A program made the position numbers and the translations under genes. 64,000 nucleotides of DNA from an uncultured Myxococcales bacterium (GTDB lineage: Bacteria > Myxococcota > Myxococcia > Myxococcales > Myxococcaceae): the NCBI GenBank assembly GCA_937980205.1, contig CALJKW010000050.1, forward strand, positions 216,597-280,596. Direction: 5' to 3'. Under the pieces are notes generated by a model. That model made no database searches. It was not told the DNA's origin and saw nothing but the letters and a program-made list of their open reading frames with translations. This document shows positions 39,547 to 48,253 of this stretch, one piece after another (the first letter of the stretch is position 1; the number at the start of each line of letters is the position of its first letter).

Positions 39547-40535
39547 CGACGGTACTGAGGCCCACGGGCGCAGGCGCGAGCCCGGCCGCTCGCGCGTCGA
39601 AAGCGGCCGAAGGGAGACCTCAAGCGGCAAGCGCCGCCGCGAGGCCCCAGGCCGCCGGCGCCACGGGCATGGAGGCGACGCCCACCCGTTCGGGGCCCTC
39701 GCTGCTGGGCCTGCGCAAGGTGCAACACACGCGGCTCGCGGGCGCCGCGGTCAAACCGTGGACCTACGCCGAGCTGATCGGGCAGCCGCTCAACGCCGCG
39801 CTCATCGAGTCGCAGGTCGCCGAGATTCGCAAGGTGATGACGGACAAGGGGCTCGCGCCCGCCCAGACCGGCATGACCTTTCTCGTCGACCTCACGGGCC
39901 ACCAGGTCTCGGTATGCCTGGCCTGCGGCGTCGAGGGGCACGACTTCCGGCCCACGCTGGTTCGCCGGTTGAACCCCGAGATCAACATGCTCGACGAGTT
40001 CGCCGCGGTGGTGCACGCCATCGCGTCGAAGGTGGGCATGCGCTTCTCGATCGTCGCCTACGACGAAGAGGTGCTCCCCCTTCGCAAGTTCGGGCCGCCC
40101 TCGAACGACGGAGAGGATGTGCTGAAGCGGCTTCAGATGTTCCGCGAGCGACACCCGGACCTGAAGAAGTCGATCGTCGACGGCGTGGTTCAGGCATGGA
40201 TGGCCGACGCGCTGAAGACGTGGAGCCCGGCGGACGCCACCCAAAAGGTGGTGGGCCAGGCGAACGACGCCCTCGCCATCAGCACCTCGGAACGGTTGAT
40301 GTCGGAGCAGGCGGGCGGGCTCAAGGGCGTGATGTTGGCGAAGGCCAAGGCACACGTGAGCGTGCGCCCGTTCGAGGTCGTGCTGCAGGCGAAGGGCATC
40401 AAGGCCTCGGCCGTGGCTGTGGGCAAGCAAGCCCGCGAGACAGCGGCGCAGATGTTCCGCAAGACCGTGGTGGTGAGCGAAATGCACGGCCTGCGCGCCA
40501 CGGTGGCTCCCGCCGTCGTCTCGATGTTGGAGTGA
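39543..40535 (+). CDS. 330-aa conserved-looking protein of unknown function (AAA+/kelch operon)
   Basis: Overlaps the previous stop by 4 nt (ATGA). Residues 1-55 are a disordered Ala/Pro/Arg tail. The core begins WTYAELIGQPLNAALIESQV, with MTFLVDLTGHQVSVCLACG, INMLDEFAAVVHAIASKVGM and RFSIVAYDEEVLPLRKFG, an alpha/beta fold with a CLACG cysteine pair. It ends in a helical region (ADALKTWSPADATQKVVG, KTVVVSEMHGLRATV). No signal peptide, no TM. I recognise no family. Confidence 0.75.
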   Translation: MTTVLRPTGAGASPAARASKAAEGRPQAASAAARPQAAGATGMEATPTRSGPSLLGLRKVQHTRLAGAAVKPWTYAELIGQPLNAALIESQVAEIRKVMTDKGLAPAQTGMTFLVDLTGHQVSVCLACGVEGHDFRPTLVRRLNPEINMLDEFAAVVHAIASKVGMRFSIVAYDEEVLPLRKFGPPSNDGEDVLKRLQMFRERHPDLKKSIVDGVVQAWMADALKTWSPADATQKVVGQANDALAISTSERLMSEQAGGLKGVMLAKAKAHVSVRPFEVVLQAKGIKASAVAVGKQARETAAQMFRKTVVVSEMHGLRATVAPAVVSMLE

Positions 40536-40538
40536 CGC

Positions 40539-42017
40539 ATGCCGCCGCTCTCAAAGCCCGACGCGTCGACCTCCTCGCCGCGCGACGCGGTGCTGAGGTT
40601 CGCCAGGCCTGCCACGCAGGTGACGAGGCCCGTCGCCATCGAAGGCCGGGCGCTGGTGCCCAGCCCCAGCGACGGCATGGCCGACGCCGACGCGCGGCTG
40701 GAGCGCGCGCGCACGCTGCTCGCGTCGCTGCGCTACACCGGGGAGTCGGCGCAGCCCGAGCGCCTGAACTGGCCGCCCGCGGTCAGAGGCGCCATCGCGC
40801 CTGAGGCCTCGGCGCCCGTAGGCGTGGCCAACTACGAGTTTCGCCAGTTCGAACCCCTGCACCTCGCCATCGCCGACAATCGTCAGGTCTCGCGAGCGGA
40901 CCTGCTGGCTTTGAACGACGACGCCGCCAAGGCGATGGTCACCGAGTTCTTCGGCAACCGCCTGCACGGCCGCGAGCTGGGGCCGGGCACGTGCCTGGCT
41001 CCGCAGGCGCTGGTCCAGCTCCGCAACTTCATCCGCGCCGCCGAGCTGGGCCTCGCCGTCACGGTGCACCCCTCCGTCTGGTCGAAAGACTGGCCCGCGA
41101 CGCCCGAGGTCGCGGCGCTGCTGCTTCGCGCGGCCAGAGCGTTCGAGGTGCCCGACGAGAGCATCGTCGTGGGAGGTCGCGCCCTGTCGGAGCTGAATCG
41201 CCGCGAAGTGACGCCGGCCCTCGACCTCGGCCGGTCGCTGCTGAACTTCTACCCCTCGCTGAAGGTCGGCAAGCTGCTGGGCCAGGAGCCGCTGCTGGCC
41301 CCTGGAGTGGCCTCGTTCGTCGCCAGCCTGAAGTTGCCCGCGGACATCGAGCACCTCGTGCGAGACGCGGTCGGCGAGCAGGTGTTCTCGGCGGTGGCCG
41401 GCGATGGCGAGCGCACCCAGGCGCGACCCGTGACGCGGGCTCACGTGGTCGCCGAAGGCCCGCCGAAGCTCGACGACGCCCTGGCCGACGAGCGCGGGGC
41501 GCGCCTCGCGCCCGAGGCGCAGGCCGAAGTTCAGCGCGCCGTCGAAGCGGTCTGCGGCGCCGACGTCATCACCCGGGACGCCGCTCTCGATGGGGTGAAG
41601 ACGGCGGTGCTGGCCCACTCGGCGCTGGTCAGCCCGCGGGAGCTGGTGCGGAGCGCGCTCACTGCGCTGTACGAGAAGGACCTGGAGCAGGTGGCGCCGC
41701 TCGGCGAGGTCGAAGGCGCCGTGGGAAAGGTGAAGGGGGAGGTCTTCGTCGACCCCCGCCCGGTCATCGAGCGGCTGGGCACTGCCGCGGCATCGTTGGA
41801 GCTGTTCGACCTGGCACGGCGCGAGCCCAAGCTTGCCCGGCAGCTCGAGCACCTCAAGTCGCGCGTCGAGCTCCAGCAACTGGGCGCCGACCCGGACACC
41901 CTGGCCGCCGCCGCGGTCGAGGCGGGCCAGCGGCTGCTCGACGCGCAGGCCGGTCTTGACCCGGCGCTCCAGCAGGCGTTCCTCGAGCACCTCGCGACGT
42001 GGGCGTACAGCCGCTGA
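40539..42017 (+). CDS. 492-aa protein of unknown function, last gene of the AAA+/kelch operon
   Basis: 3 nt after the previous gene. A flexible N-terminus (~1-45) is followed by an all-helical protein: LERARTLLASLRYTG, LLALNDDAAKAMVTEFFGN, LVQLRNFIRAAELGL, then LDLGRSLLNFYPSLKVGKLL and a C-terminal repeat-like helical array (LFDLARREPKLARQLEHL, LDPALQQAFLEHLATW). No cysteine motifs, no TM segments. The helical-repeat look suggests a scaffold or adaptor. Convergent with the gene at 42061-42546. Confidence 0.75.
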   Translation: MPPLSKPDASTSSPRDAVLRFARPATQVTRPVAIEGRALVPSPSDGMADADARLERARTLLASLRYTGESAQPERLNWPPAVRGAIAPEASAPVGVANYEFRQFEPLHLAIADNRQVSRADLLALNDDAAKAMVTEFFGNRLHGRELGPGTCLAPQALVQLRNFIRAAELGLAVTVHPSVWSKDWPATPEVAALLLRAARAFEVPDESIVVGGRALSELNRREVTPALDLGRSLLNFYPSLKVGKLLGQEPLLAPGVASFVASLKLPADIEHLVRDAVGEQVFSAVAGDGERTQARPVTRAHVVAEGPPKLDDALADERGARLAPEAQAEVQRAVEAVCGADVITRDAALDGVKTAVLAHSALVSPRELVRSALTALYEKDLEQVAPLGEVEGAVGKVKGEVFVDPRPVIERLGTAAASLELFDLARREPKLARQLEHLKSRVELQQLGADPDTLAAAAVEAGQRLLDAQAGLDPALQQAFLEHLATWAYSR

Positions 42018-42060
42018 GCACGCGACGCGCGCTGCAGTGGCTGTTCGTTGTTTTGTTGTA

Positions 42061-42546
42061 TTACTTATCTGTGATGCGCAAGCGCTGGTTTTGTTTGGCT
42101 GACATTGATGCGTCGATCTTCAGGGCAGGCGACCCGTCGGCTGAGCGTTCCAGGGCAGCACTCCCGGGTCGCCAGATTCGGTCGCGCAGCCGATCGCGTA
42201 CCACCTCCCAGGCCCGGCTCAAGGTGGGGTTGCACCGCTCGCCGAACGATCGCTTGAGCATGTGCCGGGTCACCGCCCGCTCCAGCCCGGAGACTTCCTC
42301 GACGATCAGAGGCCGGCGTGGCGCAAGGTAGACGATGCTCCCCGCCAGCGCATGTCGCCCCTCGGGTTCGTCGATCAGGGTGACGTAGCAATCGTCGGTG
42401 CCCACCACGCCGTGAAGCTCCACAGGCAGCAGCGGGTTCGAGACCAGGCGGCTCGGGTACTGCGTGAAGACGAAGTACTCCATCTCGACGCGGAACTCCG
42501 CGAGGCGGCCCAGCTTCATTCTCGCGAAGTACTCGAAGCGGCTCAT
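42061..42546 (-). CDS. 161-aa hypothetical protein
   Basis: ATG 42546 (MSRFEYFARMKLGRLAEFRV); the longer frame to 42714 adds an implausible Arg/Gly-rich stretch. Soluble alpha/beta protein: VEMEYFVFTQYPSRLVSNPL, GVVGTDDCYVTLIDEPEG, SIVYLAPRRPLIVEEVSGLE, then Arg-rich helices. The C-terminal KIDASMSAKQNQRLRITDK is in a notably AT-richer patch. No family recognised; no cotranscribed neighbour. Confidence 0.6.
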   Translation of the reverse strand: MSRFEYFARMKLGRLAEFRVEMEYFVFTQYPSRLVSNPLLPVELHGVVGTDDCYVTLIDEPEGRHALAGSIVYLAPRRPLIVEEVSGLERAVTRHMLKRSFGERCNPTLSRAWEVVRDRLRDRIWRPGSAALERSADGSPALKIDASMSAKQNQRLRITDK

Positions 42547-43148
42547 GGTGCCCCTGGTTCGCGAAGGCATCGGGGCCGGCAGGCGACCTCGAGGCGAGCT
42601 CCCCGCGCCTGCCCGAGCACGCTGGAGCGGGCCTCGCCGCTTCGCCGCTCGCTCGGCGGGGGCGCGCCCGAGACGGTTGCGCACCGGGCCGTCGCGCAGC
42701 CGGCCACGGCCCACTGCGTGGCCCCATCACGCTGGCGGCACTCGCACCGATGGCCGGAAACCGTTTTGCGCTGTGGCATGCCTCGCAGCACTGCAGGGCC
42801 GGTGCCGGACGCCAAAGGGCGGGCAGCCGGTGCGCGACCTCCGTCCGGTCGCAGGCGTGTCCGCTCCACCCGTGCCGGATCCGAGACGCGCGCGGCGCTC
42901 GTCTCGGGTTTCTTGCAGCTCGTGCTTCCTCTGCCGGCCGCGAATCTGCGAAGCTCCCTGACTCAGGCGCCACCTGCCGCAGACGAATCGAAGCCTTCCG
43001 AGCTGCACATGAGTCACCCTGCGAAGCGCACCGGCGCGAACGTCGTCGTCATCGCCGCGGCCGACACCCACACTTCAGGCGTCTCCGCGCTCCGCGAAGG
43101 GGTCTGTTCGCGGCTTGACGGAAACGACCCGGCCGCGAGGATCCAGGC
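42547..43148. other. Intergenic region before the kinase gene
   Basis: 602 nt with no supported gene. Open frames on both strands are Arg/Pro/Gly-rich shadows. A CGG-N10-GC arrangement with TTTTGC (about 42757-42773) is too poor at -24 to call a sigma-54 promoter for the kinase. Confidence 0.5.
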
Positions 43149-44912
43149 ATGATCCGGGACGACGGGCTCATCGCGGGCAAGTACGAGCTGCTGGAGCAGA
43201 TCGCCACGGGTGGCATGGCCGAAGTCCACCGTGCGGTGCTCCACGCGTCGGCGGGCGTCACCAAGATGGTCGTCATCAAGCGCATGCTGCCCGAGCTCGC
43301 CGCCGACCCGGCGATCATGTCGATGTTCGTGCAAGAGGCGAAGATCGCCACGCGCATGAGCCACGGAAACGTGGCGCAGGTCTACGACTTCGGCGAGAGC
43401 GGCGGCAGCCATTATCTCGTGATGGAGTTCATCGACGGTCTGTCGCTGTCGCAGCTGCTCAAGCGGTTGGCCGAGCGGGGCCACCTGGCGCTGCCTGCCA
43501 CTTTGAGCGCCGGCATCGTCGGCGACATGTGCCGCGGCCTGGCCTACGCCCACACGTTGCGCGACGACGACGGCAAGCCCCTTGGCGTCGTGCACCGCGA
43601 CGTATCGACCCAGAACCTGATGCTCGGCTTCGACGGCCAGGTCAAGGTCGTCGACTTCGGCATCGCGAAGGCGCGGCTGGCCGGCCGGGTCGAGACCCAG
43701 GTAGGCCACGTGCGGGGCAAGATCGCCAACCTGGCGCCCGAGCAGCTGCGCGCCGAGCCGCTCGACGCCCGCACGGACGTCTACGGTGCCGGAGTGGTGC
43801 TGTACCGGCTGTTGACGGGTCGCGCGCCCTACCAGGGAAGCGAACCCGAGATCCTGGGGAACATCGTCGTCGGCGAGCACCCCCGCGCCCACACCGTCGA
43901 TCGCAGCCTCCCACGCGACCTGACCCAGCTCGTCGATCGGGCCATGGCCTTCAGGCGGGAAGACCGCTTCGAGTCCGCGGCCGCGTTCGCCCAGGCGCTG
44001 GGCGAGTTCAACGCTCGCCACCTGCCACGCTACTCCCCCGAGGTCGTCGCCAGCATGCTCGGATATGCGGTGGGGAGCGGAAGCTCCGCCGCCCCCCGCG
44101 CCGAGCCGCGCCTGTTCCTGGAGGCGGTTCAGGCCGACGCTCAGCGGAGGCTGGAGACAACGCCGGAGCTCGTGCCCTCGCGTGCGGCCCCAGCTCCGAG
44201 GGTGGCAGACCTGGGACCGGTCTTCACCGAAGAGCTCCCTGCGCGCCACGTGACGACCGAGCGGGACCTTGCGCCGGTGGCCGGCGAGGAGGAGCCACCG
44301 AAAGCGCTCGGGCGGACGCGGAACTTGCGAGGGGCAGGCGCTGTCACGGCGAAGGCCGAGGTGACCGGAGCCGCGTCGCCGATGCTGACCGCCAGCGCGC
44401 TGGTCCTGGCGGCGACCGCGGTCGTCGTCGCGGCGGTCGCGTGGTACCGGCTGTCGGGCTCCCACCTGCCTTCGCACGTGCCGGCCGCGGCGCCCGTCGC
44501 CGAGGTGCTGCCCGTGCGGGAGGAGCGTGGCGTGGAGCTCGAACCTGAGCCGGCAGGCGGCGCCGCCGTCGACGCGGCACAGCCGCCCCACGCGGTCAGT
44601 GAGTCCGACCCCGCCCCCAGCATCATCGCCGCCGGCGCGCCAGCGAATGTGCCAGCGAGCACGCCGGACGCACCCGCACCACCCGCCCGCGGCGACCGGC
44701 GGCCACGGCTCGGTGCGCTGACGGTTCTGGCCGCGCCACCCGCCGATATCTTCATCAAGGGGCAGCTCTTCGGCCGCACGCCGCTCAAGCTGCGGCTGCG
44801 TCCGGGGGTGTACTGGCTGACCGCGGTCGAGCCCGAGGGCCGGTTGACGGATGTCGCCGAAGTCACGGTGAAGCCGGGGATCGCCAGCACGGTCGAGCTC
44901 ACGCCGCGTTGA
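43149..44912 (+). CDS. Hanks-type Ser/Thr protein kinase with TM segment and C-terminal PEGA domain
   Basis: 587 aa. Kinase domain residues ~10-290: glycine loop IATGGMAEV (18-26), Lys44 in VVIK, Glu63 in VQEAKI, catalytic HRDVSTQN (149-156), DFG (169-171), APE (196-198). All essential residues are present, so it should be active; GKIANLAPEQ replaces the usual GT.xYMAPE. A single TM helix at ~415-440 (LVLAATAVVVAAVAW) is followed by a Pro/Ala linker and a PEGA domain (LGALTVLAAPPADIFIKG) presumably outside the membrane. It can supply the phosphothreonine read by the FHA activator at 26278. Monocistronic. Confidence 0.95.
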   Translation: MIRDDGLIAGKYELLEQIATGGMAEVHRAVLHASAGVTKMVVIKRMLPELAADPAIMSMFVQEAKIATRMSHGNVAQVYDFGESGGSHYLVMEFIDGLSLSQLLKRLAERGHLALPATLSAGIVGDMCRGLAYAHTLRDDDGKPLGVVHRDVSTQNLMLGFDGQVKVVDFGIAKARLAGRVETQVGHVRGKIANLAPEQLRAEPLDARTDVYGAGVVLYRLLTGRAPYQGSEPEILGNIVVGEHPRAHTVDRSLPRDLTQLVDRAMAFRREDRFESAAAFAQALGEFNARHLPRYSPEVVASMLGYAVGSGSSAAPRAEPRLFLEAVQADAQRRLETTPELVPSRAAPAPRVADLGPVFTEELPARHVTTERDLAPVAGEEEPPKALGRTRNLRGAGAVTAKAEVTGAASPMLTASALVLAATAVVVAAVAWYRLSGSHLPSHVPAAAPVAEVLPVREERGVELEPEPAGGAAVDAAQPPHAVSESDPAPSIIAAGAPANVPASTPDAPAPPARGDRRPRLGALTVLAAPPADIFIKGQLFGRTPLKLRLRPGVYWLTAVEPEGRLTDVAEVTVKPGIASTVELTPR

Positions 44913-44944
44913 GGGCGACGGGGAGCGGCCCGCGTGAGGTCGAG

Positions 44945-47900
44945 TCAGCGCTCGTAGGCTCCCAGATCCCATTGGCCGCTCGGGCGGGCCCTGCCATCGA
45001 AGTCGGTCGTGAACTCGGTGAGCGTGAGGCCGGAGTCGAGCGCGGGGGACCCCGCCTGCAGATGGAAGTCGCCCGCAGCCGCGCCGGCGAAGCGGGGGTC
45101 ACCGGCGCTCGAACAGCCGTAGCCCGGTGCCGTGCAAAGGTTGCTCGAGGCGCTGGCGACCGTCCCGGCGTTCCGAATTGCCACTGGATTCGCGTGCAAG
45201 ATGTTGTTCGTCAGCACCATGCCGGTCGCGCCAGCCCCCAGGTCGATGCCGGCCACGCGGTTGTCGTAGAGGGTGTTGTTCAGAAGCCTGGCGCCACTGG
45301 CTCCGTAGTTCGCGCTGATGCCTGTGGCGTTTCCCCAGATGACGTTGTTGTACACGAGGGCCCCGCTGCCGCCATACAGGCCGATGCCCGCTCCGCGAGG
45401 TCCGACCCGGGCGTTGTCGTGGATGCGGTTGTTTCGGTAGATGTGACCGTCGCCGCCGGGGTACTTGTGAATTCCCCAGCCAGCGTTGCGGTAGATGTCA
45501 GAGCTCTCGATCAGCACGTTGTTCCCATACAGATAGAAGCCATGGTGAAAGTCGTTCAAGCCGTTGTCGTGCACCGTCAGCCCCGAGAATTCGAGATCGC
45601 TGGCGTTGCCGATCACGCCGAACCCTCCGGCGTTAGCAGCTGACAGACCAACGTTGCGAATCTCGATGCTCTTGAAACGCACGTGATGTACCGGACTGTG
45701 CAGCTTGATGCCCGCATCGGACCAGGTGTTCGCCGTGAGGCCCGTGCCGTCGAGCACCAGGTTCTCGAACTTGAGGTACCGCACACTCGGCCCTGCGAGG
45801 AAAATGACCGCGTCTCCGCTCGACGGCTGCAGCACGACGGTCTCGGTAGGGTATCCCGCGATGAGCGGCGCGTCGGCCCAGCCGGTCCCCGCGGGAATCA
45901 TCTGGTTCTCGGTGCTGATGCGTTCGGCGTAACGTCCTCCCCGAATGAAGAGCGCGTCTCCAGCTCGCATCGCCGAGAGCCCCTTCGAGAGGGTCCGGAA
46001 AGGCCTCACGAGCGTGCCGGGATTGGCAGTGTCGCTACCGCTCGTCGAGACGTAGAAGGTCCTTCGGGAGGGGGACTCGGTCACCACCACGTCGACGGTG
46101 ACGGCCGCTGTGTTTCCGCTGGTGTCGGTCGCTCGCGCGGTGAGAGTATGGCTGCCGGCCGAGAGTGAGGCGGCGTTCACGACGAGCGTCCAGCTGGCGA
46201 GACCGGTCGCGCGAGCGAAGGCCGCCCCGTCGACCTGGACCTCGACCTTGGCGAGCGCCGCGTTGTCGGCGGCGGTGCCCGAGACGGTGACGGTGCCCGA
46301 GACGTTCGCGCGGGAGAGCGGCGACTGAATCGTCACGGTCGGCGGAGTCGTGTCGGGCGGCGACGCGAGGGTGGCGCTCAACGCAAGGCTCCCCCACAGT
46401 CTCGGGCGCGAGTAGCTGCCGGTCGCGATGAGGTTCAACCAGTCGAACTGCTTCGGCGTGCCGAGGTCGCGGTCGTTGCTGGCGAGCAGCAGACCGACGG
46501 TCTTCCCTGCCGACGGAGCGGTGGCGATGACGCTCCAGGGAATCTGGAGCTCGAGTGTGTAGCCACCAGCGCGCGGCTGCTTGCGGCAGGTGACGCCCGG
46601 GCGGCTGGCGATTGCGTTGACGTTGGCGATGATCTGGTAGTCATTGGCATCGAGCGTCGTTGACCGGTCGTTTGCCGTGTCGAGATAGATCTCGGCACCG
46701 TCGTCCTGGTAGAGGGGCCCGCTGCCCGCCTCGACATGGGCGTCAGTGACGTCGTAGGCAAAGTAGAGGCTGGTGTCGTCCCATAGGCTGAGCACGACGA
46801 CCGCGTTGTCGCTCCTGGCGGGGTTCGCGAAGGAGACCCCCTGGGCCTTCGACCACGCGGCTTCCGAGAGCGTGCCGTCGATGATCAGGGGCGTGGGCGA
46901 CTTGAGCGCCGCGAGGGTGCTCTCGAACTCGTGAGCGCCGATGTCCCACGTCCCGGGTCGGCGGGCCTTGCCCTCTGCGTCCGTGTCGAGCTCGGCGAGC
47001 GTCAGCGCCGCGTTGATGGCCGGCGAGGATGGCTGTAAACGAAAGTCACCGGAAGCGGGGTTGACGAACTTCGGGTCTGCGGTGAGGTTGTGCGACTGCA
47101 CGATGGTGCCGGCCGCTCCCACCGCCTTCACGCCGTCGATGCCATTCTGGAACATGATGTTGTTTCTGACGAAGGTGTCGTCCGTCGCCGTGCTCGAGTT
47201 ACCGACCGAGATTGCGGGCCCCGCATTCCGGTACAGGGTGTTGTTGAAGATCTTCGTGCGGCGGCTCCCAGGGCTGTAGCCGACCGTGACGCCGCTCGAC
47301 GGGTTGCCGAAGATGACGTTGTTGTAGACGAGGTTGTCGTCGCCGTCGATCGCGACGCCGGTGCCCTGGTCGCCCTTGCCGTTGTCGTAGACGCGGTTGT
47401 TGCGGAAGGTGTTCCGGCTGACCCGGTCTTCTCCGGCGCCTGCGTTGGGGTACCCGGAGTAGAACTGGATGCCGAGGCTGGTGTTGTCGTGAATTCTGCA
47501 GCCCTCGACCAGCGAATCATCGGCGCTGAAGTAGATCCCGTGACCTGAGTAACTGGTGGGCGGCGTGGCGCTGAAGAAGTCGCCGTTGTGGTGGACATTC
47601 AGCCCGACCAGCTCGAGGTGATGAGCGAGGTTGCTCGCCATGATGCCACTTCCGGCGGCCGATGAGCCCCCGCCGCCGGTGAAGTACCTCACCTCCACGT
47701 CCTTCACGCGGATGTGATGAGCACCGGGACCAAAGGTCAGCCCGGAGATGCTCCACTGCGACTGGATCTGCCTGAAAGCCGTGCCGTCGAGCACCACGTT
47801 CTCGATTACGATGTACTGGTCGTTGTTGTTGAGCCTGATCCCTGCGCGCTGGGTCATCGCCCAGATGACGTTCTCGGAGCGATAACCGCCGATGCGCGTG

Positions 47901-48253
47901 GGGCGCGACCAGGATGTGCCGCTGGGGATGATGCCTCGCGGCTGGCTCCCGGTGTCGATGCCGGGCTCGGCGTAGGTTCCTCCGCGGATCTCGAGCCGAT
48001 CGCCGCTTGCCAGGCATCGAGCGCCGCCGCGAATGGTCCTTCGCGGGGTGGCGATGTTCTGAGCGGTGGCGCAGTCTCTGGCGTCGTCTCCGGTCGTCGC
48101 CACGTAGTAGGTCGCGCCGCCCCCGGCCGCGATGTTCAGCGACGGGCCGCTCGAGCCGCGATCGTCGATCACCTCGTCGACTTCGCTTCCATCGCCGAGG
48201 CAGCTGGTGAAGACGAACAGCGCACATACCGCGAACGTCGAGGACGGGCTCAT
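44945..48253 (-). CDS. Large lipoprotein: two parallel beta-helices flanking CBM9-like and Ig-like domains
   Basis: 1102 aa from ATG 48253, with signal MSPSSTFAVCALFVFTSC. Domain order: beta-helix 1 (~48-440; DUF1565-like start ATYYVATTGDDARDC, ladders such as NNRVYDNGKGDQGTG and NNTLYRNAGPAISVG), carbohydrate-binding CBM9-like (~445-635; IIDGTLSEAAWSKAQG, DDGAEIYLDTANDRS), Ig-like (~640-735; TPPTVTIQSPLSRANVSG), beta-helix 2 (~740-1102; TFYVSTSGSDTANPGT, NNRIHDNARVGPRG). The two helices are probably an internal duplication. No catalytic triad assignable; likely a polysaccharide lyase or adhesin. Driven by a near-consensus sigma-54 promoter at 48372. Convergent with the kinase gene. Confidence 0.88.
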   Translation of the reverse strand: MSPSSTFAVCALFVFTSCLGDGSEVDEVIDDRGSSGPSLNIAAGGGATYYVATTGDDARDCATAQNIATPRRTIRGGARCLASGDRLEIRGGTYAEPGIDTGSQPRGIIPSGTSWSRPTRIGGYRSENVIWAMTQRAGIRLNNNDQYIVIENVVLDGTAFRQIQSQWSISGLTFGPGAHHIRVKDVEVRYFTGGGGSSAAGSGIMASNLAHHLELVGLNVHHNGDFFSATPPTSYSGHGIYFSADDSLVEGCRIHDNTSLGIQFYSGYPNAGAGEDRVSRNTFRNNRVYDNGKGDQGTGVAIDGDDNLVYNNVIFGNPSSGVTVGYSPGSRRTKIFNNTLYRNAGPAISVGNSSTATDDTFVRNNIMFQNGIDGVKAVGAAGTIVQSHNLTADPKFVNPASGDFRLQPSSPAINAALTLAELDTDAEGKARRPGTWDIGAHEFESTLAALKSPTPLIIDGTLSEAAWSKAQGVSFANPARSDNAVVVLSLWDDTSLYFAYDVTDAHVEAGSGPLYQDDGAEIYLDTANDRSTTLDANDYQIIANVNAIASRPGVTCRKQPRAGGYTLELQIPWSVIATAPSAGKTVGLLLASNDRDLGTPKQFDWLNLIATGSYSRPRLWGSLALSATLASPPDTTPPTVTIQSPLSRANVSGTVTVSGTAADNAALAKVEVQVDGAAFARATGLASWTLVVNAASLSAGSHTLTARATDTSGNTAAVTVDVVVTESPSRRTFYVSTSGSDTANPGTLVRPFRTLSKGLSAMRAGDALFIRGGRYAERISTENQMIPAGTGWADAPLIAGYPTETVVLQPSSGDAVIFLAGPSVRYLKFENLVLDGTGLTANTWSDAGIKLHSPVHHVRFKSIEIRNVGLSAANAGGFGVIGNASDLEFSGLTVHDNGLNDFHHGFYLYGNNVLIESSDIYRNAGWGIHKYPGGDGHIYRNNRIHDNARVGPRGAGIGLYGGSGALVYNNVIWGNATGISANYGASGARLLNNTLYDNRVAGIDLGAGATGMVLTNNILHANPVAIRNAGTVASASSNLCTAPGYGCSSAGDPRFAGAAAGDFHLQAGSPALDSGLTLTEFTTDFDGRARPSGQWDLGAYER

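Noticed and set aside
35435..39630. Long minus-strand open frames (663 and 593 codons) opposite the AAA+ genes
   Set aside because: They mirror the plus-strand genes in GC-rich DNA, have no domains, and the plus-strand frames contain Walker motifs and tight operon spacing.
42076..42095. Small GCGC-AA-GCGC hairpin followed by T-rich DNA as terminator of the AAA+/kelch operon
   Set aside because: A 4-bp stem is too weak and it lies inside the 3' end of the convergent gene.
43014..44972. 652-codon minus-strand frame opposite the kinase
   Set aside because: The plus strand has a complete kinase with all catalytic motifs; the antisense product is low-complexity.
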